This document shows positions 45,400-57,050 of a DNA stretch of 64,000 nt, in pieces. Origin of the DNA: Bryopsis sp. KO-2023. Taxonomy: Eukaryota > Chlorophyta > Ulvophyceae > Bryopsidales > Bryopsidaceae. Each line of letters starts with the position of its first letter. The stretch's first letter is position 1. The notes below the pieces were generated by a model, which had not been told where the DNA came from, ran no database searches, and worked only from the letters and a program-made list of their open reading frames with translations. Made by a program: the position numbers and the translations under genes. The stretch covers positions 682,001 through 746,000 of the forward strand of contig BSYQ01000002.1 of assembly GCA_030272585.1 (NCBI GenBank), in the 5' to 3' direction.

Positions 45400-45590
45400 C
45401 GAACTCTTTCAGAGTTGCCCCTGCATGAAGTCTGCAAGTCAACTATCAGAACCATCTTTGGCTCATCACGGCATGAGGAGGCACAATCCAAAACAAAAGG
45501 AAAGTCGAAAGCTGCTGGATTTAGAATGATCCAACATATCAACCTTAGACTTTACTGCTCTGTGATTCCAACCGATTGCAGTCAATATAG
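45400..45590 (+). repeat. Dispersed ~200-bp repeat, copy 3
   Basis: Similar to 15,760-15,990 and the reverse of 1,290-1,500. A tandem duplication of about 57 bp (GGATTTGTTCGAGAG-type unit) lies further on at 46,025-46,135. No gene recognised between 44.8 and 46.2 kb. Confidence 0.5.
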
Positions 45591-46222
45591 AAGAGATAAT
45601 TGGTGGACCCACAAAGTGTGGAGAACCGCCATCACCTGACCCATAAGACGTTGTTCCAGAGCTTGTCTATTGAAATGGGAGCCAAACATTTCTTTTCTTG
45701 ACTCGTGAACTCTTCTCCAGTTCAAAACGAAACGGTGGTTAGGTAAACATTCAGCAAAAAAACTAGCGGACTCTGGGGACTCTGACGGTGCCAAGCTCCG
45801 GAACAACCGTCACTGGTCAAAGATGTCGTCCACTGAAATGGAGTGCACCAGAGGCATGTGGTTTTGCGCATGTTGGTGCGACAAAACAGGTGCAACAGTG
45901 GTTCCCAGGAGAGCCGACTCTTGCTTCGGAAGCATCCTTGTTACCTCGATGTCAGCTGACCCAACGCAAAGTCGAGCTAATCCGAAGTATAATTGGCGGC
46001 ATGGAAACGCCGCGGAAACGCTGTGAAAACCTCGTGGAAACGGTCAGATTTAGGATTTGTTCGAGAGTGTGACAGTGGTACACCTCGTGGAAACGACTGG
46101 ATTTAGGATTTGTTCGAGGGTGTGACAGTGGTACGACGTTTACTAACGCGTCAGGACGAGGTTCGCTGAGGGCACGAGCACACAGCGCCGTCACAGACTC
46201 GTGCAAGGATAGGAGCGTAGAA

Positions 46223-49200
46223 ATGGACCTTTTGGAATTCGTCGACAGTCTGTCAGAGGAGGACAGTCTGTCAGAGGGGGAGACAGGGGGGGAAGGCAAT
46301 CGAGAGGAGAATGGTCTCTTTCATCATCATGTCTCATAAGACCCCCAGAAAACTTCCCACCTTACCTCCTTACTTTAACATTTTTTTTCTCTCAATTTGA
46401 GAGGGATTCACAGGGCAGAAAAACAACAGTCCCGTGAATGAAGCAAAAAAGGATTCACTGTTAGGTTTTCTGATTTTGGGGGAGATCTTTCACTGGAAAA
46501 AAAAATACATAAAACACATAAATAAAAATCATCTTGTCATGAAAAAACTGAGCAAAAATACTGCAAAAATACTGCTACATTCAGCATTTTTATATTTTTT
46601 CTGCTGCCATCCCCAAGAAACTGCCCACCTGACCTCCTGACTACAGCATTTCCCCCCCCCTCAATTTGACATGGATTCCACAGGGCAAGGAAAAAAACAT
46701 TTTCATTTTTCATCAAGCGAAAAAACAGATTCATTGTCTTCTTTTCTGATTCTGGGGGAGAGCTTTTATAGGGGCAGAAAAATGCTTATTTCAGCACTTT
46801 TTCCCCTCAATTTTGGGCTTCCAGCCCCCTTGAAACTGCTCACCTTACCTCTTCATTTCAGCAGGTTTTCCCCTGAATTTGATATTCCACAGGGCATGAA
46901 AATAACAGTCCCATGACTGAAGTAAAAAAGGAGTCACTGTCTTGTTTTCTGATTTTGGGGGAGATCTTCCATAGGGATAGAAAAAGGGGGGGGGCGGGGG
47001 GGAATGCTCTCATAAAAATTGAGGAAACAAAATGCTACATTCAGCATTTTGTTTTTTCTGCCATCCCCAAGAAACTACCCGCCTGACCTCCTGATTACAG
47101 CATTTCCCCCCCCCCCCTTCAATTTGACATGGGTTCCACAGGGCAGGGCAACAACAAAATAACAAACTGACAACATGAAGGCAAAACCATCTTCACGAGG
47201 ATAATAATTATTAAATTTCAATTCAGTAGAACGCCCACGAATCGAACGTGGCCAGCCAATAACGTTCTTTTCTTACTTGTTTTCAGAATCGATCGCCGGC
47301 AACTTCAGAATTTTGCAAAGCAAGGCTGCAAAATGTGATGTACCAGCTGTGGCCGCGTTGGTGGGGATTAGTAATATGGACTTCAGTGTTGTGGACCAAC
47401 CTGGGATGTAAGTCTTTTATCTCTTTATTATTTCTTTTTTTTTTTGCTTGCGTTTATTCCCGGGAACAAAAATATCCATGCGCGTAGGATTTCGCTGAAG
47501 CAAGGAAGGGACCGGATTTGCGAAGATATATCACACATGAATTTCAACACCGGGCTGAACTATTTCAGGAGACAAACATTATACATGGTGAGTATTAGTA
47601 TTATAGAATTTTCAGGAAATTTTTTAAAGCACGAATTAAAAAAATAAGAACAAAAAATAAAAAAAACAATAATATTAATAATAATCTTCACACCTTAGGA
47701 TTGGATGCGGCGGAACAAGCACTCGGTGGAGGGGAATTTGATTGTGAGGCCCGGGTGGGTAATCCAATTCGTAGAGTCCCTAGATGACAAGAAAAGGAAA
47801 GAAGTTAGCGAAGCACACGAAGAAGCCGGTACGAACTGAGTGTGTTTATCTTTTAAATTTTTTGTGATATATATATATTTTTCCGGCTAACCGTTTTTTT
47901 GTTTTGTTTTTACTTTCTTTTTCCGAATTTTCAGAGAAAAATGCCCCCACCGATGCTATTATCGAGACTTGCTTGAAAAAACTTGTGGATGCCACCACTT
48001 TGCAAAAAATTTTTTGTGAAAAAAAAAAAATATCAAAATTAGACATGAAAACAAGTTGTGATATTACAAAAACCGACATCCCTACCCTCGATTTTCTGAT
48101 TGATGCGGGAGCGTTTGATGAGTCCGGGCACACGGCGGTGGAAGCTCTTCTCGGGGACCTTGCGGTGGATGTTGGAGACCCCCTTCACCCGGCACAAGGC
48201 TCGGGCATCAGTTCGCACGCTAGCGGGGATGGTCACGAGGTACGTGAATTTTTTTTGATTATATTTTTATATTATATTTTTATATTTGTGCATAAATGAT
48301 AACCTTGATATTAGTAATCAGTGCATACTGAATGTATAATTTTTTTTCTGCAACTGTACACAGAAAACACATCACTAAATTTTCTATGATTTTTTTTTTT
48401 CCGATTGATTATGTGTGAAGGGAATATATTCTGGAGCACATTTGTTTGTGTAATGTAATCGGGGTGGCCTGCAGACTGCAGTCTGCAGTCTGCGGACCAA
48501 AGGTATTTTGAAAGTGTGAAAAACATGCCAATTTTGAACGTCCCCTCCTAAATAGGACAACTGGAAATCCATGAAAATTCTGAGTAAAATTAGGCGTTGG
48601 GCAGAAATATCAGGAGTGTTCCGAAAAGGAGAATAAAGATATTTCTGCAGTTGTTCTTGAAACGTACCTTGTAGCCATTCCCATGGAGTTTCTCGGTCCC
48701 GATGCATTTGTGCAAAAAAATGGGAGCATTCCAATGAGAATCCACAGAAGTGCTGAGTTCTTGTGATTACGGGTCTTTCGAATGGAGGCACGAAAATCCA
48801 CAGAAATTGTCAGTTCATCTCTTGGTGGCTCCTGTGAAGCCAACGCTCTATATCAACCTCATTTCGGATAAAATCTGCCCCATTCACTTACACAATCCCA
48901 GCACTTTTGGGTTTCCCTTATTTCAGCTACCACCGCTTTTTTTTCTCTTATTGACCCGTTCGAATGGAGGCACTGAAAATCCACAGAAATCCTATTTTTT
49001 TTCTCTTATTGACCCGTTCGAATGGAGGCACTGAAAATTCACAGAAATCCTTTTTTTTTTTTCTCTTATTGGCCCGTTCGAATGGAGGCAGTGAAAAACC
49101 ACAGAAATCCTATTTTTTTTTCTCTTATTGGCCCGTTCGAATGGAGGCACTGGAAATCCACAGAAATCCTTTCTTTTTTCTCTTATTGACCCGTTCGAAT

Positions 49201-52200
49201 GGAGGCACTGAAAATCCACAGAAATCCTATTTTTTTTTCTCTTATTGGCCCGTTCGAATGGAGGCAGTGAAAAACCACAGAAATCCTATTTTTTTTTTCT
49301 CTTATTGGCCCGTTCGAATGGAGGCACTGAAAATCCACAGAAATCCTATTTTTTTTCTCTTATTGACCCGTTCGAATGGAGGCACTGAAAATTCACAGAA
49401 ATCCTTTTTTTTTTTCTCTTATTGGCCCGTTCGAATGGAGGCAGTGAAAAACCACAGAAATCCTATTTTTTTTTCTCTTATTGGCCCGTTCGAATGGAGG
49501 CACTGGAAATCCACAGAAATCCTTTCTTTTTTCTCTTATTGACCCGTTCGAATGGAGGCACTGAAAATCCACAGAAGTCCTATTTTTTTTTCTCTTATTG
49601 GCCCGTTCGAATGGAGGCACTGAAAATCCACAGAAATTCTATTTTTTTTTCTCTTATTGGCCCGTTCGAATGGAGGCACTGAAAATCCACAGAAATCCTT
49701 ATTTTTTTCTCTTTACGGGTCACAAAAACAGGGCCACTGAAAATCCACAGAAATCCTAATGTAGCACAGACTGCAGCGGGATTTGAACCCACTACCGCCA
49801 GAGTTTTACTCCAGAGCTCTAACGGCCCAGACCTGGTAGTCATAAGATCATAATTTTTGTGTTTCTGGATAATCCTCACCATTATCATTGCTGTAGATCG
49901 GGAAGAAAGATTTTGATGCCTATGTGGCCGCCCTTGGGCATTTGCAAAGCTCGCAGCAAATGCTATTAGGCTTTGACCTCGGCCCGAAGCTATGTGATGA
50001 TGTGGGTTTTAAGAAGTGGTGCACTCAGTGGAGGATGGACGTGGCTCGTCGCATGATGCAGTATGTATTGTATATATATATGTATATATATAACCGATAG
50101 GTTCGCTTTTCGACATATGAACGGAAAAAATAAAGTATAAAATAACTACGAAAAATATAAAAAAATAAATTGTTCAAGCCACTGTATTAACAACCCCCAA
50201 AAAACCATATAACCTAAGTATAATCAGAAACTTTATATAAACATATTAAAAAAATATTAAAAAAACCAAAGAAACATCCACAAATATATAAAAATATGTG
50301 AAATGAATGAAAAAACCCGAAAAAACATTTATAAAACACACAAACCTTCAGAAATATTTCTAAACACATAAAAAATAATTAAGACAACCAAAAATATATT
50401 CAAATGTACAATCCAAAAAAAGAAGTATAAAAACAAATTAAAAATTTAAAGTGTGATATATTTTCTGCAGAAAATTCTTGGATCGTCAAGCCAGGGGATT
50501 GGGAGAAAGGTACTCGCTGCAACAAAAATTCGAAATACAGGATTTTTTTATGAAGTCACTTACCGGGGCAGCACTCCAAATGCGGACACTCTTCTTGATG
50601 TGTGCATCGACTCTTGGGAGGGGTGACGACATGAGGATGCTCCAATATTGTGACCTATCCCATCGCACTTACACGAGCGAACACGGCTTCTTTCCTTGTC
50701 CTCTCACCGTCCTCTACATGACAAAGCATCAAGTACATTGATTAAACCACAGAGAACTAACTGAATTCATTAAAGACGCGAATGTGATTTTTCTGTAGAA
50801 CTGAAAGTATACATATATTTTTCCTATGTGATTTCTCTTGCGCCTGATTTTTTAATGGGCCTGATTTTCTCACATGCGCTTATCACATGCGCTTACTTTT
50901 CCTACACACCTGATTTTCATGCGGGCCTGATTTTCCTATACAACTGATTTCTCTTGCTTTTGATTTTTTTATGGGCCTGAGTTTCTCACATGCGCTTACT
51001 TTTCCTACACACCTGATTCTCATGCGGGCCTGATTTTCCTATACAACCGATTTCTCTTGCGCCTGATTTATTTATGGGCCTGAGTTTCTCACATGCGCTT
51101 GATTTTCCTACACGACTGATTTTTTACACCCATTACTTTACTTACTTACACGCCCAATTCTCCAATGCCTGATTTTCCCGTGCGCCTAATCGTTAACACA
51201 CCTGATTTTCCTGCAACCTGATTTCCCGATGCGCAAATCAGAGAACGATTTGATTTGATAAGATTCAATTTTTTATTTCACTGATTTTCTCACACAATTG
51301 AATTTTTTTTGCAACATACAAAACTTTATCATGAATAATAAATTTCTTATGGATAATCTTACCACAATTCAGTTTTTTTATTGATGGTGCCTTGAGTTGA
51401 TTGTTTTTCCAAAGGGAAAAAACAATCTCAACGGCCATCTGGATCATCTTGCCCTCATCCCTGCCAAGGATGTCTTCACCTGCGCAGCAACCGCATTGTC
51501 CCTTTTATTCACATATCGTGAACACATTGAAAAGAAGCCAGCCCCAGAGGTGTTGGGGTCAAACGACAAATGGTACGACCTAATAATACCCAATCTGATT
51601 TTTCAATCTGTTTATTTAAGAAGTAGATTTTTTTCCCTCATTTCACGTGGTTTTTTTTTACCCTACTCAGATTTTTCGCATCTATATATAGGTATGGGGA
51701 TCATGTTTTTCAAGGCGAGGACGTTAAGAAAGAAATATCTTATACCACCCACCGGTTGGCAATGAAACGGGCCGGCCAAGCCGTGGGTTTTGCTACAGCC
51801 CACCCGACGCATTGTTGTCGGATAGCGGGGGCGAACGAGCTCAGACTTAAGGGGTGGGCAGCAAAAAATTTGATCATAAAAACTTGAAAAAACAAAGACA
51901 AAAAATCTGTTTATTGTTATTTTTATTCTGTTCTCTTACAAACCAAAATTTTTTCAGTGTCGAAAACACATGCACGTTTGCATTTTTCAGTGGTATTCTA
52001 ATTCTTTATTTATTGTTTTCCTTTTTTTTTTTTCAAGTGTTCAACTGCAAACAATAAAGAGTATGTTATTACATACCCGTGACGATACCGAATTGAGTTA
52101 CGCCCGGCTTCCGCCACCAGACGCCCTTCTCAAGCTTGCTGGCTTCGACAACCCTTGTGCGCACACAGCCTTTCGATTTGACGTCGATCCGACCTTGTAT

Positions 52201-54589
52201 TTTCCGGACATGGTGCACTCAATCTTTCCGGGAATTGATGCTCAATATTCCACCAAGCTCCGGGTGAGTTCTGCACAAAAAACAAACAGAAAAACTGGAG
52301 ATATAAAGGGAAGAGAAAAAAAAAGTCAGAACCACCCAAAAAAAGGAAAAGAAAATAGGTAAAAAAAACCTGCCGGCACTATTGTAACATCAAGTGAGAC
52401 CAAAAAAAAAACCCACAAAAAGCCAACCCTCGTCCCTTACTCTCCCCCCTCGTATTTTAATTTTTGCAGCCAGAAGCGGCCCCCAAATTCACCCCTTCCC
52501 AAATTTATGGGGCTTTCAAGGGTCGTGTGGTACATTCCTTGCATAAAAAAGCAACAGCCCCATAAGTTTGCACGCCCTACATGCATATAATTATTACTTT
52601 TTTTTTGATGAGTTAAAAAACAAAGTATAAATTCATTGGTTTATTTTCCCAACCACTGCCGCCTTCCCCACCAGTTTCGTTTCAAAAACAGGTTTATACG
52701 AACTTGATTGCGTTTCTTGCCTTGCAGAGAAACGTGACGTACACTGCGAATTATCGAGACACTAGTGGGGCCAACTATCTCCACTGCAAAATATGGCTTC
52801 GCAAGGTTTTTTTCGCCGGCCTACCAGAAATTCACCAAAGGTTAGTATATTTATTTATTCTTACTTATTCAGCCACGCACAAAAACGAACACGAAAAAAT
52901 TAATTGCATGAAAAAACAAAAAGTTCTCGTTCGTGTTGTTTATGAACAGGTATCCTACTCACCCAATTTTCAAGATGCCGGAATTGAGGCTGTTCTGGCA
53001 GGATTTCTTGAAATGGAAATCCTTTCAACTTTCTTACCTCGAGTCGATGAATCTTCTAGCTGCAGCGGAGACTGCCCGAGAGGAGGAACACATTGCAGCC
53101 CATAGACATGCTGCTCACGTCTACGCCTCATCTCAAATGGGCATGGTTGCAGTTGCTTCCACTCCACCGGTCCATCCTCCGATCACCACCGCTATGCCTG
53201 CCCACACTGCGTTCCCTGTTGCACCACCAGCCCACGCTCTGTTCCCTGCCGCTCCCGTTGCTGCTGCTGCAGCACCAGCCCACACTCCAATCCCCAGCGC
53301 CGCACCAGCCCACACTGCGTTCCCTCTTGCACCACCATCCCACGCTCTGTTCCCTACCGCTCCTGCTGCACCAGCCCACACTTTGTTCCCCGCCACCGCA
53401 CCAGCCCACACTCAGTTCCTTGCCGCTGCATCTACCCACACTCCAATCCCTGGCACCCCAATCCCCGGCGCTGCACCAGCCCACACTGTATTCCCCGCGG
53501 CCGCACCTGCCCACACTCCGTTCCCCGCTGCTGCATCTACCCCCACTCCAATCCCTGGCACCCCAATCCCCGGTGCTGGGCCTGCCCACCATGCGTTCCT
53601 TGCTGCTGCACCAACCCACAATCCGTTCCCCGGCACCCATACGTTCCGATCTGCACCTGCCCACACTCCAATCCCTGCCTCTGCTCACACTTCGACCCCA
53701 GCGGCTACAACTGCCCACACTCCAATCCCCGGCGCTCCACCTGTCCTCACTCTGTTCCCCACAGCCCCACCTGGCCACACTCCAATCCTTGCTCCTTTTC
53801 CAGCCTCCCTCGCTCCAGTTCCCCACATTCCATCCCCCTTTGCTTCGTTTCCCCGTATTGCAGCCTCCATTCCAGCCCCCGCTCCTCCACCAGCCCACCG
53901 TCAGGTCCAAAGAACCCACGGTGGTTGCCTACTGCCCGTCGTCCTCCTCCGGAAGGAAGATTTCAGGCCACTGAAAGGTGAGGCCCAAGAAATTTATAGC
54001 AAGTACAAAATCACTTAGAAAACTGATTGAAAGATTTCACAAGCTTCTTGGAAAAGCTTTCGTATGAATCAGGACAGATGAGTTTCAGCGACACCGAAGT
54101 AAACCAAACGGAGGTAGGATTTGAACCTACGGCTGCCAAAATCAAGACAACCTGGGACACCAACTGCTCCATCCGTTCACATCAGAATCTGTCAATCCAA
54201 CGGATTTTTTTCCAGTCCTTGTCGAAAAAAAACCAAAGTGTTCTTACCATGCGTCTTGATACTAACATTGGGATGGATGCCTGGCGGGGGCTTCAGCAAT
54301 GGATGCGGAAGGTTTGTGGACAGAATGGACAGAGGGCATCGATGTTGCTGGTCACAAGACGTCGGCCTTGCGGGACTTGGAGCGGCTTGAAAATCCTGCT
54401 TTGTGGAGACAGCCAAATGACACTGGGTTGAAACTGATTCTTTGCAAAAGGAGAAAATTCTGGAAAATGATGGAAATCCGCGTCCGGGAGGTGGGAGTCA
54501 CGACGATGTTGAGAGAGTTCGAAAATATGCGCAAAGCATTGAAGCCCCCGACTATGGCTAACTTGTATAGGAACATCACACGCACGTGA
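46223..54589 (+). CDS. Crypton-type tyrosine recombinase with GCR1_C domain (about 13 exons)
   Basis: Exons by eye: 46223-46313 (tentative, acidic N-terminus), 47287-47407, 47488-47587, 47699-47828, 47935-48239, 49897-50060, 50471-50732, 51415-51572, 51692-51853, 52038-52263, 52728-52840, 52950-53977 and 54297-54589. All phases agree, giving about 1050 residues. The core resembles the Crypton/Ndc10-like recombinase fold: catalytic Arg in LGRGDDMR, H-x-x-R in THCCR, a candidate nucleophile Tyr in LSYARLP, then LAGF and SIFPGID. A Pro/Ala/His repeat linker of about 290 residues (PAHT-x-FP) precedes a C-terminal GCR1_C-like DNA-binding domain (LWTEW, ALRDLERLENPALWR, RRKFWK). Cryptons are DNA transposons that use such recombinases. 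No element ends were identified, so this may be a transposon or a domesticated gene. A possible extra exon near 52,470-52,520 is unresolved. Confidence 0.65.
46385..47140 (+). repeat. ~250-bp degenerate tandem repeats (three units)
   Basis: Units share GATTTTGGGGGAGATCTT, CCCCAAGAAACT, a CCTGACCTCCTGA block and CAATTTGACATGG, and end at CCACAGGGCA. They lie in the presumed first intron of the recombinase gene. Confidence 0.6.
47228..47268 (-). other. tRNA-like mini-hairpin
   Basis: On the minus strand AGAACG...CGTTCT pairs as a stem around a T-arm-like hairpin (CCACG-TTCGATT-CGTGG). D and anticodon arms are missing. It lies 18 bp upstream of the second recombinase exon. Possibly a decayed tRNA. 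Confidence 0.35.
48945..49760 (+). repeat. ~59-bp minisatellite in a recombinase intron
   Basis: About 13 tandem units of CTTATTGACCCGTTCGAATG, then GAGGCACTGAAAATCCACAG and a poly-T tract, varying GACC/GGCC and CACTGAAAATC/CAGTGAAAAACC in an ordered fashion. A single degenerate unit lies at 48,770-48,810. The array is entirely within one intron (48,240-49,896). Confidence 0.85.
49766..49839 (-). tRNA. tRNA-like sequence, degenerate
   Basis: Perfect-length layout of about 74 nt on the minus strand. T-arm GTGGG-TTCAAAT-CCCGC; anticodon arm CTGGA-GTAAAAC-TCTGG (two wobbles; anticodon would read AAA). Acceptor GACTACC/TGCAGTC has two mismatches and the D stem is poor. The TTCAAAT loop is organellar/bacterial in style. 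Probably a tRNA relic inside the recombinase intron. Confidence 0.4.
50840..51250 (+). repeat. Degenerate CTGATTTTC-type repeats in a recombinase intron
   Basis: Repeated phrases CCTGATTTTC, CACATGCGCTTACTTTTCC and GCGGGCCTGATTTTCCTAT in loose tandem, wholly intronic. Confidence 0.6.
53160..53900 (+). repeat. Coding tandem repeat (PAHT-x-FP units)
   Basis: Irregular 30-40-bp coding repeats encoding PAHTPIP, PAHTAFP, PAHALFP and related units, in one exon between the recombinase core and the GCR1_C-like domain. Other open frames across this stretch are shadows. Confidence 0.75.
54106..54190 (-). tRNA. tRNA-like sequence, degenerate
   Basis: Minus strand: acceptor AACGGA pairs with TCCGTT, T-arm GTAGG-TTCAAAT-CCTAC is perfect, and D-like GGAGCAGTTGG is visible. 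The anticodon region forms a 7-bp stem with an 8-nt loop rather than a normal arm. Probably a relic, inside the last recombinase intron. Confidence 0.4.
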
Positions 54590-56343
54590 CTGGGTGTGTG
54601 CGACCAAAACAGTTTGTAGTTTCTTTTTTCGTTCTGCAACTCTTTTCTTGTATGGTCACCACAATCAAGTGTTGCCAGACAGCTTTGGCGATCTTTCTAT
54701 CCAGGATCTCCTTGTTGGCCAGCTCCATGACAGCAGTAGGTGTGTGCAGTGCAATGCTGATCAACCCAGCCCTCCGGAGGGGAGTCCTCGCAATTTTGTA
54801 TGCTCTTGCCTCATTTCCCTTCAAGAGGAACAAACCTTTCGCAAACATTCGTAATTCAAAACAGTGCGACACTTGGAAAAAACTCTCCAACTGCCTTTGA
54901 TCGAAACTGGTACCACCCCTTTACTCGGTGTAAGTAATCAAAGGCAAAAAAAAAATAGTGCACAGAAAAATGAATGTTTATTTTACAGCCCGTTCGCATA
55001 CGAGTGGAAAAGATTAAAAAAGCCATCTTTGCTTGTGTTCAAAGACCATCGCCACAAGTGTTGCATATTTGAAATTAGAAATAAATTAATAAAATAAATT
55101 TAATCGAAACTGCCTGCAGTTGATCTGGACGCAACCACGCGACTGTCGACATGGAGCCGAGGTATTAAGTTCAACCCCCGTCCCAAAACCCCCCTCCAAT
55201 ATATATATTCCTCAGGACCCTCATGGACCGCACCAATCGCTCGCTCTCCTCTATTTTCGTCACGGGTGTTGTTCTTTTTCCTTCTCCCGGTTAGAATTTT
55301 TTCTTCCCTATTTCTGGAGCTGGAACGAGCACAATTCGAGCAGGAATCCTTCGGTCACCAACTCTCCTTTCCCCCACCGAAGGATTTCCAACGCAGCATT
55401 GATATTCCCCCACAGTTTTCATTGCTTTTCAGAATATGTTCCTGAACAAATCTCTTCTTTCCTCCAGGGAAAAGAACGGAGGAGGACAAATATAGACAAA
55501 CATCCAACCCATGGTTTCATCTTCAATACCTCCATTCTCCTGAAACCGAACTTGCCTTGACAATCGTCCAAACAGATGCTCCGAGCGGTGGACATTACAA
55601 CCACTGCAGCCAAGTCTCATGGTGTCGATCCCCTGCTCCCAGCGGCATATTGTACTTAGGATATTGTGCGATGCCAGCTGTCAAGCCATCTACACCTGCA
55701 TCTACATATGTCCAAAACTGTAACACTGCATCAGGATATATCCTTTTTTCGTCCCCTTCAGTGTTGGTTCTCATTATACCCAGGGTTCTTTCGGAGGTAG
55801 GATCAAGAATGGAAAGAGAAGAATGTGGAGGATCCCCATAATGTACATATTTCAGAGGTTCCCACGCAACAAACAGTTTTACTTTAGGAAAAAAAAGAGT
55901 TTCCTTGTTATTAGTTAATACTTAGGTTTCATTATTTCCCCCCTCATTATATTCTGGAAAGCAAAACAAGAAGGAAACAAGGCGGGATTCTTGTTAGAAA
56001 TGACATGCAGCTTTTCTTTTTTTCAAGGGTTTTTTAAATCATCCTGAGGGGAGAAAGAAACAAACAACAAGCAAGTACCCAGGAGATGAGATTAAGCAAG
56101 CAAGCAAACAAACAAACAGTCTACAGGAACAATACCCAGGGAATGGGCTTCACCTGGGTTTATACTTAGGTTTACATGACACCGCTTGTTTCCGACGCCT
56201 TCCTCGCTCGCTCCATGTCCTTCATCCTCCCCCGCTTCCCCAGCTCCCTCCCTTTTTTCTGAAAAACCTCGTCGAGGTCTTTTCCCTCCGTCGGACCCGC
56301 CTCGCGCACAAAAAGCGACCGCGCGCCCTCGCCCCAACTCGAC
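54590..56343. other. Intergenic, nothing recognised
   Basis: Short frames on both strands; none with a recognisable domain, signal peptide or conserved partner. Confidence 0.35.
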
Positions 56344-56721
56344 ATGGACGCCGGACGAGGAGCAGGAAGGGGGCGCGGGCGAGGAAGAGGCGGAGGAAGG
56401 GGCGGAGGAAGGGCGAGAGGGCGAGGGGCAGCGGCACGTGGACGAGGGAGGGGAGCGAGGGGACGATCTCAGGGCGCGGCGGCGGCACCGCTAGCTGCGG
56501 CACCAGCGAGCAGCAGCGCTGGGGTTGGGGTCGACGGGGGAGCGGCTGTGGAGGCGAGCGCGAGAGCAGGTGAAACGGGGCGACAGAAGGGTGAGGGGTC
56601 GTCTCCGGGTGCGACTCATCACGCGATCGCGGAAACGCCCACGTGGCGGTCGTCCACGTGGGCGTTTCCCCGAGGGATCCCCGCGATTTTCGCTTGCCAC
56701 ATATCCGACACCAGTTCATAA
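56344..56721 (+). CDS. RG/GA-repeat open frame, unknown
   Basis: 125 codons from ATG, starting MDAGRGAGRGRGRGRGGGRG and continuing with RG, GR and alanine-rich stretches. RG-rich segments are typical of RNA-binding regions, but compositional bias alone can create this frame in very GC-rich DNA, and a minus-strand frame is also open. The 3' half contains a perfect inverted repeat. Low support as a gene. Confidence 0.3.
   Translation: MDAGRGAGRGRGRGRGGGRGGGRARGRGAAARGRGRGARGRSQGAAAAPLAAAPASSSAGVGVDGGAAVEASARAGETGRQKGEGSSPGATHHAIAETPTWRSSTWAFPRGIPAIFACHISDTSS
56631..56669. repeat. Perfect 16-bp inverted repeat with two CACGTG motifs
   Basis: GGAAACGCCCACGTGG, 7-nt spacer, CCACGTGGGCGTTTCC. Each arm holds a CACGTG (G-box/E-box) palindrome, so it could be a paired bHLH/bZIP-type site or an RNA hairpin. 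Confidence 0.8.
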
Positions 56722-57050
56722 GAACTCATAAAAAACTACAGATCTAATAATGTTCGTCGAAACCTCAACGTTCCCCCAATAAAATTTTCCACCCTCGCTT
56801 GGATCTCATGATTTAAAAAGCGTGAACAGAATCCCCCAAAAGCAACCTCTCGCCGATCCCTTGTCAGCTTTTCTCTTTCACAATTTTAGCAAGCTGATCC
56901 GCTTGACCAACCGTCCGATACTTGAAGTGAAGGCTCCTTCCTTACAGCACACTGATAGCACAGCATTGTGGGTTTGCTGCGATCGTTTCGGGTGGAAACC
57001 TCCTGGTGTTTTTACAAGTTGTCGGCTCCGTAACCTCCACGTGCGCCACC

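Noticed and set aside
48964-49682. Long frames across the 59-bp array (up to 192 codons)
   Set aside because: Unit length and lack of stops explain them. The array sits inside a well-supported intron.
48945-49760. CRISPR array
   Set aside because: Units are contiguous without unique spacers and the genome is eukaryotic.
53093-53974. 293-codon plus-strand and 263-codon minus-strand frames over the PAHT repeats
   Set aside because: Shifted-frame shadows of the recombinase linker exon. Only one frame joins both neighbouring exons in phase.
56222-56719. Minus-strand 165-codon frame opposite the RG-repeat frame
   Set aside because: Composition-driven (very GC-rich). No domain beyond chance Cys and Pro clusters.
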